Source: JBLHOS01 sp047623825 (GTDB lineage Bacteria > Pseudomonadota > Alphaproteobacteria > Rhodobacterales > Rhodobacteraceae). Taken from it: a DNA stretch of 8,406 nucleotides. Below, one piece after another: positions 6,436 through 8,406 of this stretch. Below the pieces are notes generated by a model. That model saw only the letters and a list, made by a program, of their open reading frames with translations. It was not told where the DNA came from and made no database searches. A program made the position numbers and the translations under genes. How positions within the stretch are numbered: position 1 is the first letter of the stretch; each line of letters begins with the position of its first letter. Location of the stretch: NCBI GenBank assembly GCA_047623825.1, contig JBLHOS010000106.1, forward strand, positions 1 to 8,406. Reading direction: 5' to 3'.

Positions 6436-7460
6436 CTTGATGGCAAAGGCACATTGCCTTGGACACGAAACTGGTTGATCCGGTCGCGATGTTCTCTTGG
6501 TGAGTAGCCAAATTCCGCGCGGTAATGTGTGACCAGCGGGATCACAGATGAATAGCCGACAGCGGCCGCAATGTCAGCAATGCGGGTCTTAGAATACATT
6601 ACCAATTGGCGCGCCGCCTGCATCCGCATGGCGCGAAAATAATGTGAGGGGCTTTGCCCGGTTGCCTTCTTGAACGCCCGCTCGACCTGACGGGGCGAAA
6701 CACCAGTTTTCTCGGCAACTTCAGCCACTGATGCTGGGCTCTCAAGATGAGCCGCAAAAATCTCTACACATCGGGCAACCAAATCGGGCAGGTGCGCGCC
6801 GGTATCCGGCATTTGCGCAGTTGGGACGCGCTGCTGCACCCCCTCACCCCGCATCAGTGGATGCTGAAACCAGCATGCAACTTCATGTGCCACGTCAGCG
6901 CGCAACTGATCTTGGATTAGACGTAAGGCCAGATCAAACGCTGCAGCTGCCCCCGAAACGGTATACCGGTTTGCCGTGGTCACGATGACGTCGCCCATAG
7001 CTTTGACATCGGGAAATTCAGCCTTGAACGCCGCCTCATAACACCAATGGACCGACACGGGTTGTGCGTCCATTACGCCTGCGCGCACCAAAGGAAACAC
7101 GCCCCCACTGACCCCACCAAGTATTACGCCGTGGCGGCCCAATGACCGCAATGCACCAGTTCCTGAACGCTCATTATTGAACCGAGCTGTCGGGCTGCTC
7201 AGCACAAACAGGACATCCAGCACCAGATCGGCTGTCAACACGCTGTCAGCTTCAAAACCAACCTGCGCACTCGACATGACGCGCCCACCATGTTCTGAAA
7301 CTAAAGTCCAAGAAAACGCCTGTTCTGCCGCGATCTCATTTGCTGCGCGCAGCGGCTCAATCATCGAAGTCAGGCATGCCATTGGGAACCCTGGGAAGAT
7401 CAGAAAGCCGATTTTCATTGTTTTAATTTGCGTCATCGTTAGTTTACTCAGAGGAAACAT
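6432..7460 (-). CDS. GlxA-family transcriptional regulator (DJ-1/PfpI-like domain plus AraC HTH)
   Basis: This 342-residue (longest form) DNA-binding regulator joins an N-terminal DJ-1/PfpI-like ligand-sensing domain (about 16-190, opening KIGFLIFPGFPMACLTSMIE) to a C-terminal AraC/XylS domain. The latter has two helix-turn-helices: VAEVAEKTGVSPRQVERAF (about 245-263) and RIADIAAAVGYSS (293-305), closing with FGYSPREHR. At the nucleophile elbow the sequence is GGVSGGVF, with Ser118 where enzymatic DJ-1 relatives have Cys, so a sensory role fits. Pseudomonas GbdR, the glycine-betaine/dimethylglycine activator of its sox genes, has this architecture, which suggests the same job here. Orthology is not proven. 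Start choice is uncertain: ATG 7460, 7436 and 7418 are all in frame, none has a strong ribosome site, and the conserved part begins only at the last. It converges on soxG with a 4-base overlap and is divergent from the XRE-cupin gene. Confidence 0.86.
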   Translation of the reverse strand: MFPLSKLTMTQIKTMKIGFLIFPGFPMACLTSMIEPLRAANEIAAEQAFSWTLVSEHGGRVMSSAQVGFEADSVLTADLVLDVLFVLSSPTARFNNERSGTGALRSLGRHGVILGGVSGGVFPLVRAGVMDAQPVSVHWCYEAAFKAEFPDVKAMGDVIVTTANRYTVSGAAAAFDLALRLIQDQLRADVAHEVACWFQHPLMRGEGVQQRVPTAQMPDTGAHLPDLVARCVEIFAAHLESPASVAEVAEKTGVSPRQVERAFKKATGQSPSHYFRAMRMQAARQLVMYSKTRIADIAAAVGYSSVIPLVTHYRAEFGYSPREHRDRINQFRVQGNVPLPSS

Positions 7461-7478
7461 GCTGGGGCGTGCTCAACG

Positions 7479-7504
7479 TCCAGCTTATATCTTAAACTGC
7501 TGGA
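7479..7504. promoter_or_regulatory. Inverted repeat with overlapping promoter element between the two regulator genes
   Basis: TCCAGC (7479-7484) and GCTGGA (7499-7504) are exact reverse complements with 14 bases between. On the minus strand a -10-like TATAAG (7489-7484) lies within it, positioned to start the AraC-type gene near 7477. No clear -35 is seen. The arrangement suits autoregulation or cross-regulation of the divergent pair, but this rests on geometry alone. Confidence 0.4.
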
Positions 7505-7555
7505 ACGCACTGATCTATTGCCTAATGGATACAGCTTGGCATAGGTGATGACACT

Positions 7556-8212
7556 ATGAATATCGAAAAGAAAATGTCTGATATGACGCCCACGTTGAAC
7601 CAAGATCCGCACCGTATCCGTTCTGAAGACCGCGAAAAGGTACTTGAAGTTGCAATCGGGCGCGAGGTTCGCGCGCACCGGCGTCAAAAAGCGATCACGG
7701 TGGCAGAGTTGGCCCAGATCACCGGGCTGTCGATTGGTATGTTGTCCAAGATTGAGAATGGCAACACCTCCCCATCGCTGACCACCTTGCAGACATTGGC
7801 CAATGCGCTGTCAGTTCCATTAACTAGCTTTTTTCGCCGGTTTGAGGAACAACGCCAAGCAGTTCATACCAAGTCTGGCCAAGGCGTTGAGATGGATCGC
7901 GCAGGCACACGGGCCAATCATCAGTACAATCTTTTGGGCCATATCGGATCCAACGCTTCTGGTGTGATTGTGGAGCCTTACCTGATCACCCTGACGGTTG
8001 AGTCTGATATTTTCCCGACGTTCCAGCACGGCGGGATTGAGACGATCTACATGCTTGAGGGTGAAATTGATTACCGCCACGGCGACGCGGTTTATCCGCT
8101 GAAACCCGGTGACACTCTGTTCTTCGATGCTGATGCGCCACATGGGCCAGAAAAGCTGGTCAAACTGCCCGCACGGTATCTGTCGATCATCAGCTATCCG
8201 CAAAATAGCTAA
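7556..8212 (+). CDS. XRE-family transcriptional regulator with C-terminal cupin domain
   Basis: This 218-residue regulator is built from an N-terminal helix-turn-helix of the XRE/Cro type (about 33-92) and a C-terminal cupin sensor (about 135-215). The HTH shows the IGREVRAHRRQKAITVAELA opening, then TGLSIGMLSKIENGNTSPSL. The cupin has H158-GGI-E162 in its first motif and PGDTLFFDADAPH (H196) in its second, so it could bind a metal or a small ligand. This architecture is widespread in amine and amino-acid catabolism (PuuR-like proteins) and usually represses until a ligand binds. The ATG at 7556 follows AGGTGATG at a workable distance; in-frame ATGs at codons 7 and 10 are possible alternatives. 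It is divergent from the AraC-type gene and followed by the transposase start, so its target may be the sox operon, the importer or itself; the sequence does not say. Confidence 0.87.
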   Translation: MNIEKKMSDMTPTLNQDPHRIRSEDREKVLEVAIGREVRAHRRQKAITVAELAQITGLSIGMLSKIENGNTSPSLTTLQTLANALSVPLTSFFRRFEEQRQAVHTKSGQGVEMDRAGTRANHQYNLLGHIGSNASGVIVEPYLITLTVESDIFPTFQHGGIETIYMLEGEIDYRHGDAVYPLKPGDTLFFDADAPHGPEKLVKLPARYLSIISYPQNS

Positions 8213-8340
8213 GATCGCTGGTTTGTCTGCTGTGCAGGATAAAGTGAACTTGTGCGGACCGGCCTTAACAACTCTATCCGCGGTGGTCTCAACCGGCGGA
8301 CGCAACACCTTAATCTTTAGGAAGAGATGGAGTGTTGGCC
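8213..8340. other. Non-coding stretch containing the presumed left end of an IS30-family element
   Basis: No gene is supported in these 128 bases between the XRE-cupin gene and the transposase start. The insertion-sequence boundary must lie here if the element is intact, but its terminal inverted repeat cannot be recognised without the other end. An interrupted TGCG/CCGG hairpin (8253-8304) has no T run and is not a convincing terminator, so the XRE gene has no visible terminator of its own. Confidence 0.45.
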
Positions 8341-8406
8341 ATGAAGTATCGTCGCAGGATTTACTATTCGGCTGAGCAGCGAGCCGAGATATGGGGTCGT
8401 TGGCAG
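8341..8406 (+). CDS. IS30-family transposase, N-terminal fragment
   Basis: The first 22 codons are present before the window ends. They read MKYRRRIYYSAEQRAEIWGR and then WQ. The basic start followed by 'Y-S/T-x-x-Q-R-x-E-I-W-x-R-W' is the typical opening of IS30-family transposases, which move DNA with a C-terminal DDE domain (not in the window). A GGAG lies about 9 bases before the ATG. It runs in the same direction as the upstream XRE-cupin gene. The identification rests on a short but distinctive segment; whether the full gene is intact cannot be seen. Confidence 0.75.
   Translation, partial: MKYRRRIYYSAEQRAEIWGRWQ

Larger units (their letters stand above)
8213..8406 (+). mobile_element. 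IS30-family insertion sequence, left part only (boundary approximate)
   Basis: The presence of an IS30-type transposase start implies an insertion sequence entering from the right. Its outer end is somewhere between the stop codon of the XRE-cupin gene and the transposase ATG; I cannot fix the base. The element does not interrupt any visible gene in the window. Confidence 0.5.

Noticed and set aside
6442..6460. GGCAA/TTGCC and AAGGC/GCCTT hairpin as a terminator for soxG
   Set aside because: The stems are only 5 bp, mutually exclusive, inside the regulator's coding end, and not followed by a T run.
7820..8308. Minus-strand open frame of 162 codons over the XRE-cupin gene
   Set aside because: The plus-strand protein has clear HTH and cupin motifs; the antisense product shows no domain.
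1..8406. tRNA, rRNA, CRISPR array or riboswitch
   Set aside because: No cloverleaf, ribosomal sequence, regularly spaced repeats or recognisable riboswitch core was seen on either strand.

Overview
The window looks like the chromosome of an alphaproteobacterium, most likely a marine Rhodobacterales (Roseobacter-type) species. This is inferred from moderate GC content, protein style, the pairing of a sarcosine-oxidase operon with a DJ-1/AraC regulator and an XRE-cupin regulator, and an IS30-type transposase start of a kind common there. No phylogenetic search could be run.

Layout. Positions 1-1110 (minus strand) hold the front of a glycine-betaine/quaternary-amine ABC importer: a complete periplasmic binding protein gene, a strong hairpin terminator, then the first 30 codons of the ATP-binding subunit, which runs off the left edge. 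A divergent control region of about 286 bp (1111-1396) contains an 11-bp inverted repeat built on phased A/T tracts. On the plus strand follow four tightly overlapping genes, soxB-soxD-soxA-soxG (1397-6435), encoding a heterotetrameric sarcosine-oxidase-type enzyme. A GlxA-family (DJ-1-like + AraC) regulator (6432-7460, minus) converges on soxG, with stop codons overlapping by 4 bp. It diverges from an XRE-cupin regulator (7556-8212, plus). At the right edge, the first 22 codons of an IS30-family transposase begin at 8341.

How the genes fit together (inference). The importer would bring in a methylated amine such as glycine betaine or a relative. The Sox-type flavoenzyme would oxidatively demethylate an N-methyl amino acid, passing the one-carbon unit to tetrahydrofolate at the GcvT-like half of SoxA and releasing H2O2. 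The two regulators would tune this to substrate. No glyA, purU or other folate-handling gene lies inside this operon, unlike the classic sarcosine clusters.

The most notable point is SoxD. It is collinear with the family, but it contains no cysteine at all, so the family's Cys3His zinc site is destroyed. This marks the operon as a divergent paralogue whose substrate may not be sarcosine.
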